Source of the DNA: JAJFTV01 sp964426355 | GTDB taxonomy: Bacteria > Chloroflexota > Anaerolineae > Anaerolineales > Anaerolineaceae | DNA length: 28,264 nt | Reading direction: 5' to 3' | Assembly (NCBI GenBank): GCA_964426355.1 | Contig: CAYRRA010000027.1 | Coordinates: 1 to 28,264 of the forward strand | Part shown: piece by piece, positions 15,859-24,567 of the stretch | Layout: each line of letters opens with the position of its first letter | How positions within the stretch are numbered: the first letter of the stretch is position 1 | The notes under the pieces: generated by a model | Told to the model about the DNA's origin: nothing | Seen by the model: only the letters and a program-made list of their open reading frames with translations | Databases searched by the model: none | Translations under genes and position numbers: made by a program

Positions 15859-16181
15859 AATATCTCTCCTTATCTTAAATCGTGGAATTGACAACAAGGC
15901 TGATGATGGCAGCGAAAGCGAAAAATGGTCAAATCGTGTACAGCCTTATTTGGAAGCATAAAAAGAATTATACGGTTTTGAAGAAAAATGTGGAAGATAC
16001 GCCTTTTATACTCTTTCTGAATTACTTGACTGATTGTGTTGTGGCTTTGATAACAACCGATGAGGTAAACGGATATGCCAGAAACGGATGGGTAATGACC
16101 CAGTTGCAGGAGGGCAATGGTTAAACTGGATGTATAATAAATTGACTGGACGGATAAACTTTTCAGAAGAGGAGCCTCAGG
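15859..16181. other. Divergent intergenic region
   Basis: 323 bp between the TIGR00266 gene (minus) and the first M81 gene (plus); it should hold promoters for both. A small plus-strand open frame (15882-16124) has no ribosome-binding site and a composition unlike a real gene, so I treat this stretch as non-coding. Confidence 0.55.
16026..16054 (+). promoter_or_regulatory. Candidate promoter for the M81 cluster
   Basis: TTGACT (16026-16031) and GATAAC (16049-16054) are 17 bp apart. A perfect TATAAT also lies at 16133-16138, 44 bp before the ATG, but has no good -35 box at the right distance. Either could be used. Confidence 0.35.
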
Positions 16182-17678
16182 ATGGCAAGAATTGCGTTAG
16201 CCGGTTTTTTGCATGAGACGAACACATTTTCCCCTTACCCAACAACTTACGATGATTTCACCCAGGTTGGCGGAACGTTTCCGGGTCTGCTGGTGGGTGA
16301 GCAGATTTTTGCGTTTGGAAAAGCTAAATCCAATATCGGTACAGGCGGCTTTTTGACCAAAGCCGGGTCTTTTGGACACGAACTTGTCCCACTTTACTGG
16401 TCATTTGCCGAGCCGGCGGGTATTGTTACCGCCAATGCATTTGAGCGGCTGATGGGAATGATTGCGGGTGACCTTGCGACCAAAGGTCCGTTCGATGGGG
16501 TTTACCTCGATTTGCATGGCGCGATGGTGTACGAGGGTAATCACGATGGGGAGACCGAGATCATCCGGCGGGTGCGCGCCATCGTTGGCGATATCCCGGT
16601 GGTGGTCTCGCACGATTTGCATGGCAATGTTACACAGAAATCGATTGAGATTTCATCGGCGATTATTGGCTACCGCACTTATCCTCATATCGATATGTTT
16701 GAAACAGGTGAGCGTGCAGCATTGTTGATGCAGCACCTGCTGGATGGCAAGCCTCTCTTCAAGGCATTTCGCGCGCTTCCGTTCCTTCTGCCGCTTTCTA
16801 CAATGGCGACCACGGTTGATCCGTGCAAATCGCTGTACGCGATGATCGCTGATTTGGAAAAAGAGCCCGGTGTGGTTTCGGTCACCTTTATGGAAGGATT
16901 TCCCCCGGCGGATATTGAGCACATGGGACCAACGGTCTTTGCGTATGGAACGAACCAGGCTGCGGCTGACCAGGCTGCCGAAAAACTCTACCAGGCGATC
17001 CTGGCTCGTGAGGCTGAGTTCAGCGTGGATTTACCCACGCCGCAGCAAGCCGTTCAAATGGCGTTGGAAAGAGCAAAACATGCCGAAAAGCCGGTTTTGC
17101 TTGCAGATGTACAGGATAACTCTGGCGGTGGAGGTACATCGGACACTACGGGTATTCTGGAAGCTTTGGTGCAGCAAGACGCGCAGGATACTGCACTGGC
17201 TTTGATGTATGACCCGGAAGTTGCAGCCCAGGCACATGCTGCCGGCGAAGGTGCCGTCATTACCGCTGCATTGGGCGGGAAGATGCTGGCTGGACACCAT
17301 CCTTTTCAGGGCACGTTTACCGTCGAAAAACTTTGCGAGGGTGAATTTTTTGGCAACAGCCCGATGATGCGCGGGATGAGTATTGACCTGGGCAAGATGG
17401 TTCAGTTGAAAATTGGCGGTGTGCGTGTGGTGGTGTGCAGCCTGCGCACCCAGGCGCTGGATCGTGAATACTTCCGGCGTGTGGGGATTGAACCCGAAAA
17501 GATGAAGATCCTGGTGGTAAAGAGCTCAAACCACTATCGCGCAGATTTCGAGCCAATTGTTTCTGAAATCATTAATGTCGATGCCCCCGGCGCAATTGTG
17601 AATGACCCCAGTAAGGTGCAATATCGTTACTTACGCTCCGGTGTGCGGTTAAAGGGTCTTGGCACAGTTCAACCTTGA
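16182..17678 (+). CDS. M81-family (microcystinase MlrC-like) metallopeptidase, copy 1
   Basis: A 498-residue cytoplasmic protein with both MlrC domains. The N-terminal domain has HETNTFSP (11-18), LDLHGAM (109-115), DGETEI, SHDLHGN (143-149) and YPHIDMFETGER (168-178). Asp145, His147 and His169 are the probable zinc ligands by analogy with MlrC. The C-terminal domain has ADVQDNSGGGGTSDTT (about 308-323), and KSSNHYRADFEP near the end. MlrC proper cleaves linearised microcystin and the Adda-containing tetrapeptide. Most homologues have no tested substrate, so the reaction here is taken to be hydrolysis of an unusual peptide or amide. A GAGGAG site precedes the ATG by 8 nt. It heads four tandem paralogues; the next starts 130 bp downstream. 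Confidence 0.92.
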   Translation: MARIALAGFLHETNTFSPYPTTYDDFTQVGGTFPGLLVGEQIFAFGKAKSNIGTGGFLTKAGSFGHELVPLYWSFAEPAGIVTANAFERLMGMIAGDLATKGPFDGVYLDLHGAMVYEGNHDGETEIIRRVRAIVGDIPVVVSHDLHGNVTQKSIEISSAIIGYRTYPHIDMFETGERAALLMQHLLDGKPLFKAFRALPFLLPLSTMATTVDPCKSLYAMIADLEKEPGVVSVTFMEGFPPADIEHMGPTVFAYGTNQAAADQAAEKLYQAILAREAEFSVDLPTPQQAVQMALERAKHAEKPVLLADVQDNSGGGGTSDTTGILEALVQQDAQDTALALMYDPEVAAQAHAAGEGAVITAALGGKMLAGHHPFQGTFTVEKLCEGEFFGNSPMMRGMSIDLGKMVQLKIGGVRVVVCSLRTQALDREYFRRVGIEPEKMKILVVKSSNHYRADFEPIVSEIINVDAPGAIVNDPSKVQYRYLRSGVRLKGLGTVQP

Positions 17679-17808
17679 GGCAATCAAAAAGGTTGCCCTT
17701 TATCATCCTTTTTGATGTATCCCTCGGGCAGTGTGGAGGTCAGGTCACACAAATGGACAGCTATTCACGATTATCTAATATCAACTCCCTTCTTACTCTG
17801 GAGGTAAG

Positions 17809-19281
17809 ATGAAACGAATCGCTATTGCTGGTTTTCAGCATGAAACGAACACATTTTCCCCCATTCCTACCTCGCTTGCAGATTTTTCTGGCAAGCAAGA
17901 ATCCAACAAGCTGCGCGACCTGGGATTAAGCCGCTATAACAGCCCGGTGAGCGGATTTATTCGGCGGGCGGGCAGCCTGGATTTTGAAATCATCCCGCTG
18001 GTCGGTTATGGAGCAGAACCATCTGGCGCTGTCCCGATGCCGGTTTTTGAACATATCATGGAGGATATTCTTTCAAGGATACAGGCAGTATCCTGCGATG
18101 GTATGTTTCTAGACTTGCACGGGGCGATGGTATTGGAAGGGTACCTGGATGGCGAAACCGAAATCCTCAAACGACTGCGCGCAGTGGTGGGGGGGATCCC
18201 CATCGTGGCTTCACTGGATTTGCATGGGAATATCGCACCGAAGACGCTGGATTTATGCTCCATGTTGATTTCCTGCCGCGAATACCCGCACACGGATATG
18301 TATGAAACAGGAGAGCGTTGTGCAGATGCGATGGCATATCTCCTCACTGAAAAAAAGGTATTCCATGCCCATCGCATGATTCCGTTTTTATTCCCAACCT
18401 CAAAAGAGTCCACATTCAGCGAACCGATGCGTTCTCTGTATCAATTAATTGAGCAGGTTGAAAGCTGGGACGGTGTTTTGAGTGCCTCAGTGATGCAAGG
18501 GTTTGCCGGAGCCGATGTAACCCACATGGGTCCCAGTGTATTCGCTTACGCTGAGCAACCTGACCTGGCTGAGAAAGCAGTCGATCTCGTTTACGACTCA
18601 TTCCTGGCGAGGGAAAGCGAGTTTACATCGGATGTGGCAGGCGTTGAAGAGGCGGTTTCCGGGGCGCTGTTGCTGGCTCAAAATACCACAAAACCGGTCG
18701 TACTGGCAGATATACAGGACAATCCCGGCGGTGGTTCTTCTTCGGATACCATGTTCCTGGTTAAGGAACTTCTTCGCCAGGGAGCAAGAGATGCGGTGGC
18801 GGGCATGATCTTTGACCCCGATTCCGCCGCCCAGGCGTATGCAGCCGGGGAAGGCTCGCAGGTGGAACTGGAGTTGGGAGGAAGGTACATCCCGGGCGAT
18901 TCTCCCCTGAAAGCTGTTTTTAAGGTGGAGCGTTTGCATGAGGGTATCGTGACCGGCACAGGTCCGATGGCGAAAGGGTTGCAGTTCAACCTCGGGAAGA
19001 TGGCGTTGCTGCGGCTGGAAGGTGTTTTGATTGTAGTGGGCAGCTTGCGTTTGCAGGCGGCGGATCAATGCCTTTTTACCGTGCTGGGTGTTGAGCCGGG
19101 TAAGATGAAGATTGTGGTTGTGAAAAGTGCAAACCATTTCCGGGCAGATTTTGAACCCATTGCAGAGAAGGTGATACCGGTACTCGCACCCGGATGTGAT
19201 GTTGAAGACCCCAGCACGTTTACATTCCGGAATTTGCGTTCGGGGGTGCGGTTGAAGGGTCTCGGCAAGGTTCAGCCATAG
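17809..19281 (+). CDS. M81-family (MlrC-like) metallopeptidase, copy 2
   Basis: A 490-residue paralogue of its neighbours. HETNTFSP is at 11-18, LDLHGAM at 101-107, SLDLHGN at 135-141 and CREYPHTDMYETGER at 156-170, giving probable metal ligands Asp137, His139 and His161. The C-terminal domain has DIQDNPGGGSSSDT and KSANHFRADFEP. It shares the CREYPH and DNPGGGSSSDT forms with copy 3, but ends in SGVRLKGLGKVQP almost exactly like copy 1. TGGAGGTAAG precedes the ATG. The 80 bp upstream resemble the leader of copy 3. Confidence 0.92.
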   Translation: MKRIAIAGFQHETNTFSPIPTSLADFSGKQESNKLRDLGLSRYNSPVSGFIRRAGSLDFEIIPLVGYGAEPSGAVPMPVFEHIMEDILSRIQAVSCDGMFLDLHGAMVLEGYLDGETEILKRLRAVVGGIPIVASLDLHGNIAPKTLDLCSMLISCREYPHTDMYETGERCADAMAYLLTEKKVFHAHRMIPFLFPTSKESTFSEPMRSLYQLIEQVESWDGVLSASVMQGFAGADVTHMGPSVFAYAEQPDLAEKAVDLVYDSFLARESEFTSDVAGVEEAVSGALLLAQNTTKPVVLADIQDNPGGGSSSDTMFLVKELLRQGARDAVAGMIFDPDSAAQAYAAGEGSQVELELGGRYIPGDSPLKAVFKVERLHEGIVTGTGPMAKGLQFNLGKMALLRLEGVLIVVGSLRLQAADQCLFTVLGVEPGKMKIVVVKSANHFRADFEPIAEKVIPVLAPGCDVEDPSTFTFRNLRSGVRLKGLGKVQP

Positions 19282-19402
19282 GGCAGAGTGGTTAATTAAA
19301 TAATTTTTTTGATCGCCAGATGAAAATTTCAGACTGTTGTAGGTTCAGGTTACAGAAATTTCAGATAATTATCTCAACTCTCTTTTCGACATTGGAGGCA
19401 AA

Positions 19403-20908
19403 ATGAAACGTATCGCGATTGCCGGTTTCGCACATGAAACCAACACATTTTCCCCGATCCCAACCACGTATGAAGACTTTGCAACAAAGACAGGCCCTTT
19501 TACAGGGATTGTTCGGTGGGATGAGGTCAAACCATTTAAGGGGCAGAAGCTAAACGATGCCTCGCTTGGGTTCATGAATACCATTGAACCCCTGGGTTAT
19601 GAAACAGTTTATATCCTGATGACCAGTACCAATCCTTCGAACCAGGTCAGCAAGGATGCCTTTGACCGCATTGTCAGCATGATCGTTGAAGAAACAGCTG
19701 CACAGGGACCTTTTGATGCGATGTTCCTCGACCTGCATGGTGCGATGGTGTATGAAGGCTTCAATGACGGTGAAACCGAGATCATCCGGCGGGTGAAAGC
19801 TGCTTTGAATGATATCCCGGTGGTAGCCAGTTTTGACCTGCACGGCAATATCACACGCGAATGCTTTGACCTGGCAACCGCCCTGGTTGGCTGCCGAGAA
19901 TATCCGCACATCGATATGTACGAAACCGGCGAGCGTGTGGCAAAACTGCTGCATCATCACCTGTCCGGCAAACCGATGTACAAGGCATTCCGGCGCATCC
20001 CGTTCATCCCGGTTCTTTCACGCACTTCCACTTTCACTGAACCCTTCAAGACGATTTACGCCGCGATCCCCGAGGTTGAAAAGAACCCTGAAGTGCTTTG
20101 TGGCACAATCATGGAAGGTTTTCCTCCCTCTGACACCTATCATACCGGTCCGACTGTGTTTGCTTACGCCCTCACCCAGCCGGCTGCAGATGAAGCGGTA
20201 AACCATTTGTATGACGCCTTTTTGGCGAAAGAATCAGAAGTGATCTCAAACCACCCTGAACCGGAAGAAGCTGTTCGAAAAGCCATTGAATTGGCAAAAA
20301 CAGCAGATAAGCCGGTGATTCTTGCAGATGGGTTGGACAATCCTGGCGGAGGCAGTTCGTCGGATACGGTTTGGATACTGGAAGAACTGATCAGACAGGG
20401 CGCGCCAGACACTGCCCTGGGGTTTATTTTTGATATAGGAACCGCGAATAAGGCGCATGAAGCAGGAGAAGGCGCTGAAATCACGATTGACCTGGGTGGC
20501 AAACTAACCCCTGGACATAAGCCTTTACATGCCACATTCAAGGTGGAGAAAATCTTTGATGGTGTGATGGATGGACACGGTCCCTTGGTACAGGGGACAA
20601 AAATGAGCCTGGGCAAGATTGCCCTGCTGCGCATTGATAATATCCGGGTTGTGGTGGTGAGTGTGCGTGTGCAGGCAGCCGATTCTGCACCGTTTCGGGT
20701 TCTTGGAATCAACCCTGAGGATATGGAGATACTAGTGCTGAAAAGCAGCAATCATTTCCGCGCCGATTTTGAACCCATCTCAAGTGCCATCCTCTATGTG
20801 AATGCGCCGTCGGCGATGATTGAAGACCCGGCAAAAGTGGAATATCATCATTTGATGGAAGGGATTCGGCTTGGGGGTAACGGTCCAGCGTTTACGAAGA
20901 AAGGATAA
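19403..20908 (+). CDS. M81-family (MlrC-like) metallopeptidase, copy 3
   Basis: A 501-residue paralogue. HETNTFSP is at 11-18, LDLHGAM at 109-115, SFDLHGN at 143-149 and CREYPHIDMYETGER at 164-178; probable metal ligands are Asp145, His147 and His169. The C-terminal domain has ADGLDNPGGGSSSDT, where the other copies have a D(I/V)QD sequence, and KSSNHFRADFEP. TTGGAGGCAAA precedes the ATG. Its stop lies 2 bp before the start of copy 4, so these two are almost certainly translationally coupled. Confidence 0.92.
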   Translation: MKRIAIAGFAHETNTFSPIPTTYEDFATKTGPFTGIVRWDEVKPFKGQKLNDASLGFMNTIEPLGYETVYILMTSTNPSNQVSKDAFDRIVSMIVEETAAQGPFDAMFLDLHGAMVYEGFNDGETEIIRRVKAALNDIPVVASFDLHGNITRECFDLATALVGCREYPHIDMYETGERVAKLLHHHLSGKPMYKAFRRIPFIPVLSRTSTFTEPFKTIYAAIPEVEKNPEVLCGTIMEGFPPSDTYHTGPTVFAYALTQPAADEAVNHLYDAFLAKESEVISNHPEPEEAVRKAIELAKTADKPVILADGLDNPGGGSSSDTVWILEELIRQGAPDTALGFIFDIGTANKAHEAGEGAEITIDLGGKLTPGHKPLHATFKVEKIFDGVMDGHGPLVQGTKMSLGKIALLRIDNIRVVVVSVRVQAADSAPFRVLGINPEDMEILVLKSSNHFRADFEPISSAILYVNAPSAMIEDPAKVEYHHLMEGIRLGGNGPAFTKKG

Positions 20909-20910
20909 AC

Positions 20911-22422
20911 ATGCCCCGGATCGCGATTGCAGGTTTCAGTCACGAAACCAACACTTTTTCACCCCTGCCTACGCCTTTGGAAGCGTTTTCCAAAAAAGGC
21001 GGAGATGGGCGTGGTTTGATGGAAAGCGACGACCTCCTGGAATTCCGCGGCAAGAAATATAACAGCGGGTTCAGCGGCTTTTATGATATTGCCGAGCACA
21101 ATGGATATGAAGTCGTTCCATTGGTCTCGGCTTCAGCTACACCATCTGGTCTAGTCAGCCGTGAAGCCTTTGACTATATCAGCAAGCGGATTTGTTCGCT
21201 TTTGAAGGAGAAAGGTCCTTTTGATGGAGTGTATCTCTCACTGCACGGCGCAATGGTGGTTGAAGGATACCTGGATGGCGAGACAGAACTTTTACGTAAG
21301 GTGCGCCAGGTGGTTGGCGGAATCCCGGTGGTGGTTTCACTGGATTTGCACGGCAATATCACCTCTGAATCGGTTGAACTTTCCTCAGCGATGGTGGGTT
21401 TTCGTACGTATCCGCATGTGGATATTTTTGAGACCGGTCAGCGATGCGCTCAGGTGATGGAGCATCTTTTGCAGGGGCGACCGCTTGCAAAGACATTCCG
21501 ACAGATCCCGTTCATCATGCCGCTCTCCAGTATGACCACCTTTGCAGAACCGGCACGCAGTATCTATGCTTTGATCGATGAACTTGAAAAACAAACGGGT
21601 GTGGTCTCGGTTAGCCTGATGGAGGGTTTTCCGCCAGCCGATATCCCACATGCCGGTCCCAGCATCTTTGCGTATGCAGAAAATGCCGCTGCTGCGGAGA
21701 AAGTTGCTGCTGAACTGTACGATGCCGTGCTTGCACGCGAAGCGGATTTTACCCCGCGGCTGGTCGATGTGGAAGAGGCAGTACAAAAAGCGGTTGAGCT
21801 TTCTGTAAGCTCCGACAAACCCGTCATCCTGGCGGACATTCAGGATAACGCCGGCGCTGGTTGTACATCGGATACGACTGGGATTTTGGAGGCGCTGGTG
21901 CGGCACGATGCAAAGGATGCGGTGGTAGGTTTGGTCTTTGACCCTGAAACCGCAGCCGCCGCCCATGCAGCCGGCGAAGGTGCACAGGTGCACCTTGCCG
22001 TGGGTGGAAAACGAACGCCTGGTCACCACCCGTACGAAGCGTTGTTCACGGTTGAAAAACTGGCAGAGGGACCATTCCCCGCGACCGGTCCGATGGGAAA
22101 AGGGCGAATGACCGACCTGGGTAAGATGGCGCTCCTGCGCATTGATGGCGTGCGCGTGGTGATTTCCAGCGTGCGCGTGCAGGCTTTGGATCAGTCTTAT
22201 TTTCGCCAGGTAGGTGTTGAACCCGTGCAGCAAAAAATACTGATGCTAAAAAGCTCAAACCACTACCGCGCCGATTTCGAACCCATCAGCAGTGTGATTT
22301 TTCAGGTAGCTGCACCCGCAGCCATGCTGGATGACCCGGCGCAAATCACTTATACAAATCTTCGTGCTGGGGTACGCCTGGGCGGTAAAGAACAGGCATT
22401 TAAACCAAAGGAGAGGAAATAG
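20911..22422 (+). CDS. M81-family (MlrC-like) metallopeptidase, copy 4
   Basis: A 503-residue paralogue. HETNTFSP is at 11-18, SLDLHGN at 143-149 and FRTYPHVDIFETGQR at 164-178, so the probable ligands Asp145, His147 and His169 are kept. Two conserved spots differ from the other copies: LSLHGAM (Ser110) instead of LDLHGAM, and DNAGAGCTSDTT instead of a GGGSSSD/GGGGTSD loop. It shares RTYPH and SSNHYRADFEP with copy 1. It has a weak GAAAGGAT site inside the end of copy 3. A strong terminator lies 150 bp downstream. Confidence 0.92.
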   Translation: MPRIAIAGFSHETNTFSPLPTPLEAFSKKGGDGRGLMESDDLLEFRGKKYNSGFSGFYDIAEHNGYEVVPLVSASATPSGLVSREAFDYISKRICSLLKEKGPFDGVYLSLHGAMVVEGYLDGETELLRKVRQVVGGIPVVVSLDLHGNITSESVELSSAMVGFRTYPHVDIFETGQRCAQVMEHLLQGRPLAKTFRQIPFIMPLSSMTTFAEPARSIYALIDELEKQTGVVSVSLMEGFPPADIPHAGPSIFAYAENAAAAEKVAAELYDAVLAREADFTPRLVDVEEAVQKAVELSVSSDKPVILADIQDNAGAGCTSDTTGILEALVRHDAKDAVVGLVFDPETAAAAHAAGEGAQVHLAVGGKRTPGHHPYEALFTVEKLAEGPFPATGPMGKGRMTDLGKMALLRIDGVRVVISSVRVQALDQSYFRQVGVEPVQQKILMLKSSNHYRADFEPISSVIFQVAAPAAMLDDPAQITYTNLRAGVRLGGKEQAFKPKERK

Positions 22423-22495
22423 TTCTTCGCCATTGGTAAAATAACGTGAATTCGGGTTTAAGGTTTTTACCCGCGCTCTCGCCCCAATGTGGAAC

Positions 22496-22543
22496 GGTTG
22501 TTGTAAAAATAGGCGGCAAAGCCGCACTATTTTTACAATAACC
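22496..22543. repeat. Long extragenic palindrome
   Basis: Inverted repeat: GGTT, one mismatch, TTGTAAAAATAG, GCGGC, an AAA loop, then GCCGC, one bulged A, CTATTTTTACAA, mismatch, AACC. About 21 base pairs can form. It has no adjacent T-run, so it is not a standard terminator, and it could be a repetitive extragenic element. Confidence 0.65.
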
Positions 22544-22574
22544 TGCCATTAAGGGTGGAGGGTGGGATTAGATA

Positions 22575-22615
22575 ACGGAGAGGCTGTTGAAATATTGACA
22601 GCCTCTCCGTTTTTT
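22575..22615 (+). terminator. Intrinsic terminator of the M81 cluster
   Basis: A perfect 13-bp stem (ACGGAGAGGCTGT with ACAGCCTCTCCGT) with a 10-nt loop runs into six Ts on the plus strand. Confidence 0.9.
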
Positions 22616-22634
22616 CAAAATGGATGTACCGGTT

Positions 22635-22865
22635 TTATTCATCCGGGTTGTTTTTCTTGACCACCCAGTCCAATACTTGTAGAACGACGATGACCAGGAT
22701 CACCGGCAGAAGACCTGCGCCCATGCAGATTAATCCGGTTACAGCCGCGGCTGGACCGTAAATGAGGAAAATAAGCCCTTCGCCAACGATAAAAAAGAGA
22801 GCCAGCCCGCCGAGAATCAAGCGGGTGCGAGTTTGACGTGCGTACCCTCGCAAATCTCTTTTCAT
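22635..22865 (-). CDS. Small two-segment membrane protein, conserved hypothetical
   Basis: A 76-residue protein starting MKRDLRGYARQTRTRL, with two hydrophobic segments (roughly residues 15-37 and 43-65) and a charged C-terminus KKNNPDE. The ATG at 22865 follows AAAAAGGAAACC and is preferred over an in-frame ATG 48 bp upstream. It is 66 bp downstream of the DmpA-like peptidase gene on the same strand, probably co-transcribed. Function unknown; proteins of this layout are, to my recollection, frequent in Anaerolineae. Confidence 0.78.
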   Translation of the reverse strand: MKRDLRGYARQTRTRLILGGLALFFIVGEGLIFLIYGPAAAVTGLICMGAGLLPVILVIVVLQVLDWVVKKNNPDE

Positions 22866-22931
22866 GGTTTCCTTTTTGTATTCACGTGACAGGGCGGACG
22901 CTTTTTTCCTCATCCACCTGTCTGAGTGCGG

Positions 22932-24038
22932 TTATTCAATCAAACGGTGATATTTTCTCAGTGCTTCGCGCAACCGGTCATGTGGAATGCCATATACCGT
23001 GTTGCCGTTGATGCCGGACATGGTTTTGGAGGCAGTCATGGCGTTAACGATGGCTTCTTCCGTAGCGTGGATGGTGGCGTGGAATAACGGTGAAATCTGC
23101 GCATTGGGCAGGAATTCAACCGAACTGCTGCCGTGCCTGCGCGCTGCGTTAGGATTGGCAGTGGAAAAAGCAATCGCGATATCACCCGACCCGTTATTCC
23201 CGGCACCTCCCACCTGCCCAATGCCCAGCGGCGCCCGCCGGGCGAGGCGTTTTAGCTGGTGTGGAAGCAGCGGCGCATCGGTGGCAATGACGATGATGAT
23301 AGAGCTTTTCATCGGGTCGCGAAATTCGGCGTGGATTTCTGGCATCAGGTCGGGTATTTCTTTTCCCACCGGAACGCCTGCAATTTGCAGACTCTCTCTT
23401 CCGCCGTGATTGGCTTGAACCAACACACCCAGTGTGTATTGCCTGCCTTCAATTTCTACCATGCGGGAAGATGTGCCGATACCACCCTTAAAGTCATGGC
23501 AGATCATGGCAGTACCGCCGCCCACGCTGCCTTCTGTGACCGCCCCGGTGGAGGCGGTATTGAGCGCCTCAAAGACATGCTCTTCCCTGACGTGAAAACC
23601 GAGCATATCGCTCAGGGTGCCAGAGTATGTTTCACCTACCACGGGCAACCCCCAGAACACATCGGTCATTTCCTTGTGGGGATCATATATATTTTGGACA
23701 GCCCATTTGAGCATTGCACTGCGCACATCGCCAACCGAGGATGTCTCGGTGATGAGGATGCCGCTTTCCAGAAAGCCGGATTCTTCCACCCAGGTTGTGC
23801 CGGTCAACTCGCCGCAGCCGTTGAACGAAAACCAACCCGCAAATAACGGGTTGTATTTTTTTCCGGTTGGAAGGATGGCGGTCACGCCTGTTCGTACAGG
23901 ACCTTCTCCGATGATATGCTTTCCTTCTCCACGAATAATGGTACTGTGTCCTACCTCAACCCCTTCAACATCCGTGATGGCATTCCAATGACCGGTTTTT
24001 CCATTGAATGGGATGCCCAGTTCGCGTGCTCTGGTCAT
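22932..24038 (-). CDS. DmpA-like P1-family (S58) aminopeptidase, self-processing
   Basis: The 368-residue protein matches the DmpA/P1 family of N-terminal nucleophile hydrolases. Motifs include DVEGVEVGHSTI (23-34), VRTGVTAILP (48-57), FSFNGCGELTG (70-80), TEGSVGGGTAM (168-178) and GGAGNNGSGDIAIAFSTAN (277-295). The family cleaves itself between Gly and Ser in GNNGSGD, here Gly283-Ser284. Ser284 then becomes the N-terminal nucleophile of the small subunit. DmpA releases N-terminal D- or L-residues, and relatives act on beta-peptides. No signal peptide is seen, so the protein is cytoplasmic. The start is supported by AAGGAGAACAACC. It converges on the M81 cluster. Confidence 0.93.
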   Translation of the reverse strand: MTRARELGIPFNGKTGHWNAITDVEGVEVGHSTIIRGEGKHIIGEGPVRTGVTAILPTGKKYNPLFAGWFSFNGCGELTGTTWVEESGFLESGILITETSSVGDVRSAMLKWAVQNIYDPHKEMTDVFWGLPVVGETYSGTLSDMLGFHVREEHVFEALNTASTGAVTEGSVGGGTAMICHDFKGGIGTSSRMVEIEGRQYTLGVLVQANHGGRESLQIAGVPVGKEIPDLMPEIHAEFRDPMKSSIIIVIATDAPLLPHQLKRLARRAPLGIGQVGGAGNNGSGDIAIAFSTANPNAARRHGSSSVEFLPNAQISPLFHATIHATEEAIVNAMTASKTMSGINGNTVYGIPHDRLREALRKYHRLIE

Positions 24039-24567
24039 GGTTGTTCTCCTTATGGTTTTTCAAGTTCTGGTACGGAAAAGCATAAACTCTCAATATTTCA
24101 CAAAGAGATGTGATGCTTATGACTCCGGTGCTAATATGAGTGCTGATATTGCTGTTAGATGATTTTACCAAAGACAACAAAGGAAAATACACTCAATTTG
24201 GCAATTCTCATTTTGGAAAATACAGGTAAAAATCTGCCTTAAATAATTTCAAATCGGGTTTAGGATTTTTTTCCCGCCAGCTCGATCTATCATTCAGAGT
24301 GCCAGGTAAGATACGATAAAGTGATCCTGTGTTGAGGTTTAATATGGAAAATTGGCTGATTTTTCCACAGAGGATGAGCAATCCCCATCGAAAAATGGCG
24401 TACTATGTAATCGGCTGAGGGTCTTTTTACAAAGGGGTAGAAAAAGCAGCCGATTTCATAAAGTGGATAGATGTTCTCAAATTTATTCTGGGAATAGCCG
24501 CCCTCAACTTAAGGTGGCTCTTAAGGCAATTACATCTCACTTGGTTTTGAAATGATGTAAATTGGGA
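24039..24567. other. Intergenic region without a recognisable gene
   Basis: 529 bp, AT-rich, between the DmpA-like gene and the DUF4203-like gene. Short open frames here lack ribosome-binding sites and family resemblance. It contains a CGGG/CCCG element (24255-24276) like the one at 22453-22473, and a weak TTACATC/GATGTAA inverted repeat around 24530-24558. It should hold the promoter of the peptidase gene, but I found none with both boxes convincing. Confidence 0.5.

Larger units (their letters stand above)
22423..22634. other. Convergent intergenic region with palindromes
   Basis: 212 bp between the M81 cluster and the convergent small membrane-protein gene. It has no coding sequence. It holds a CGGGT/ACCCG hairpin (22453-22473), a long palindrome (22496-22543) and the cluster terminator (22575-22615). 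Confidence 0.7.

Noticed and set aside
15882..16124. An 80-codon plus-strand frame in the divergent intergenic region
   Set aside because: No ribosome-binding site and no recognisable protein pattern; it overlaps candidate promoter elements.
17683..17716. ATCAAAAAGG/CCTTTTTGAT hairpin after M81 copy 1 as a terminator
   Set aside because: The loop is 14 nt, the stem is AT-rich and no T-run follows; the downstream copies appear to belong to the same unit.
21385..22233. A 282-codon minus-strand frame opposite M81 copy 4
   Set aside because: Similar antisense frames occur opposite the other M81 copies; the plus-strand genes are clearly the real ones.
24352..24555. A 67-codon plus-strand frame in the large intergenic region
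   Set aside because: It starts at a TTG without a ribosome-binding site and has a low-quality composition.
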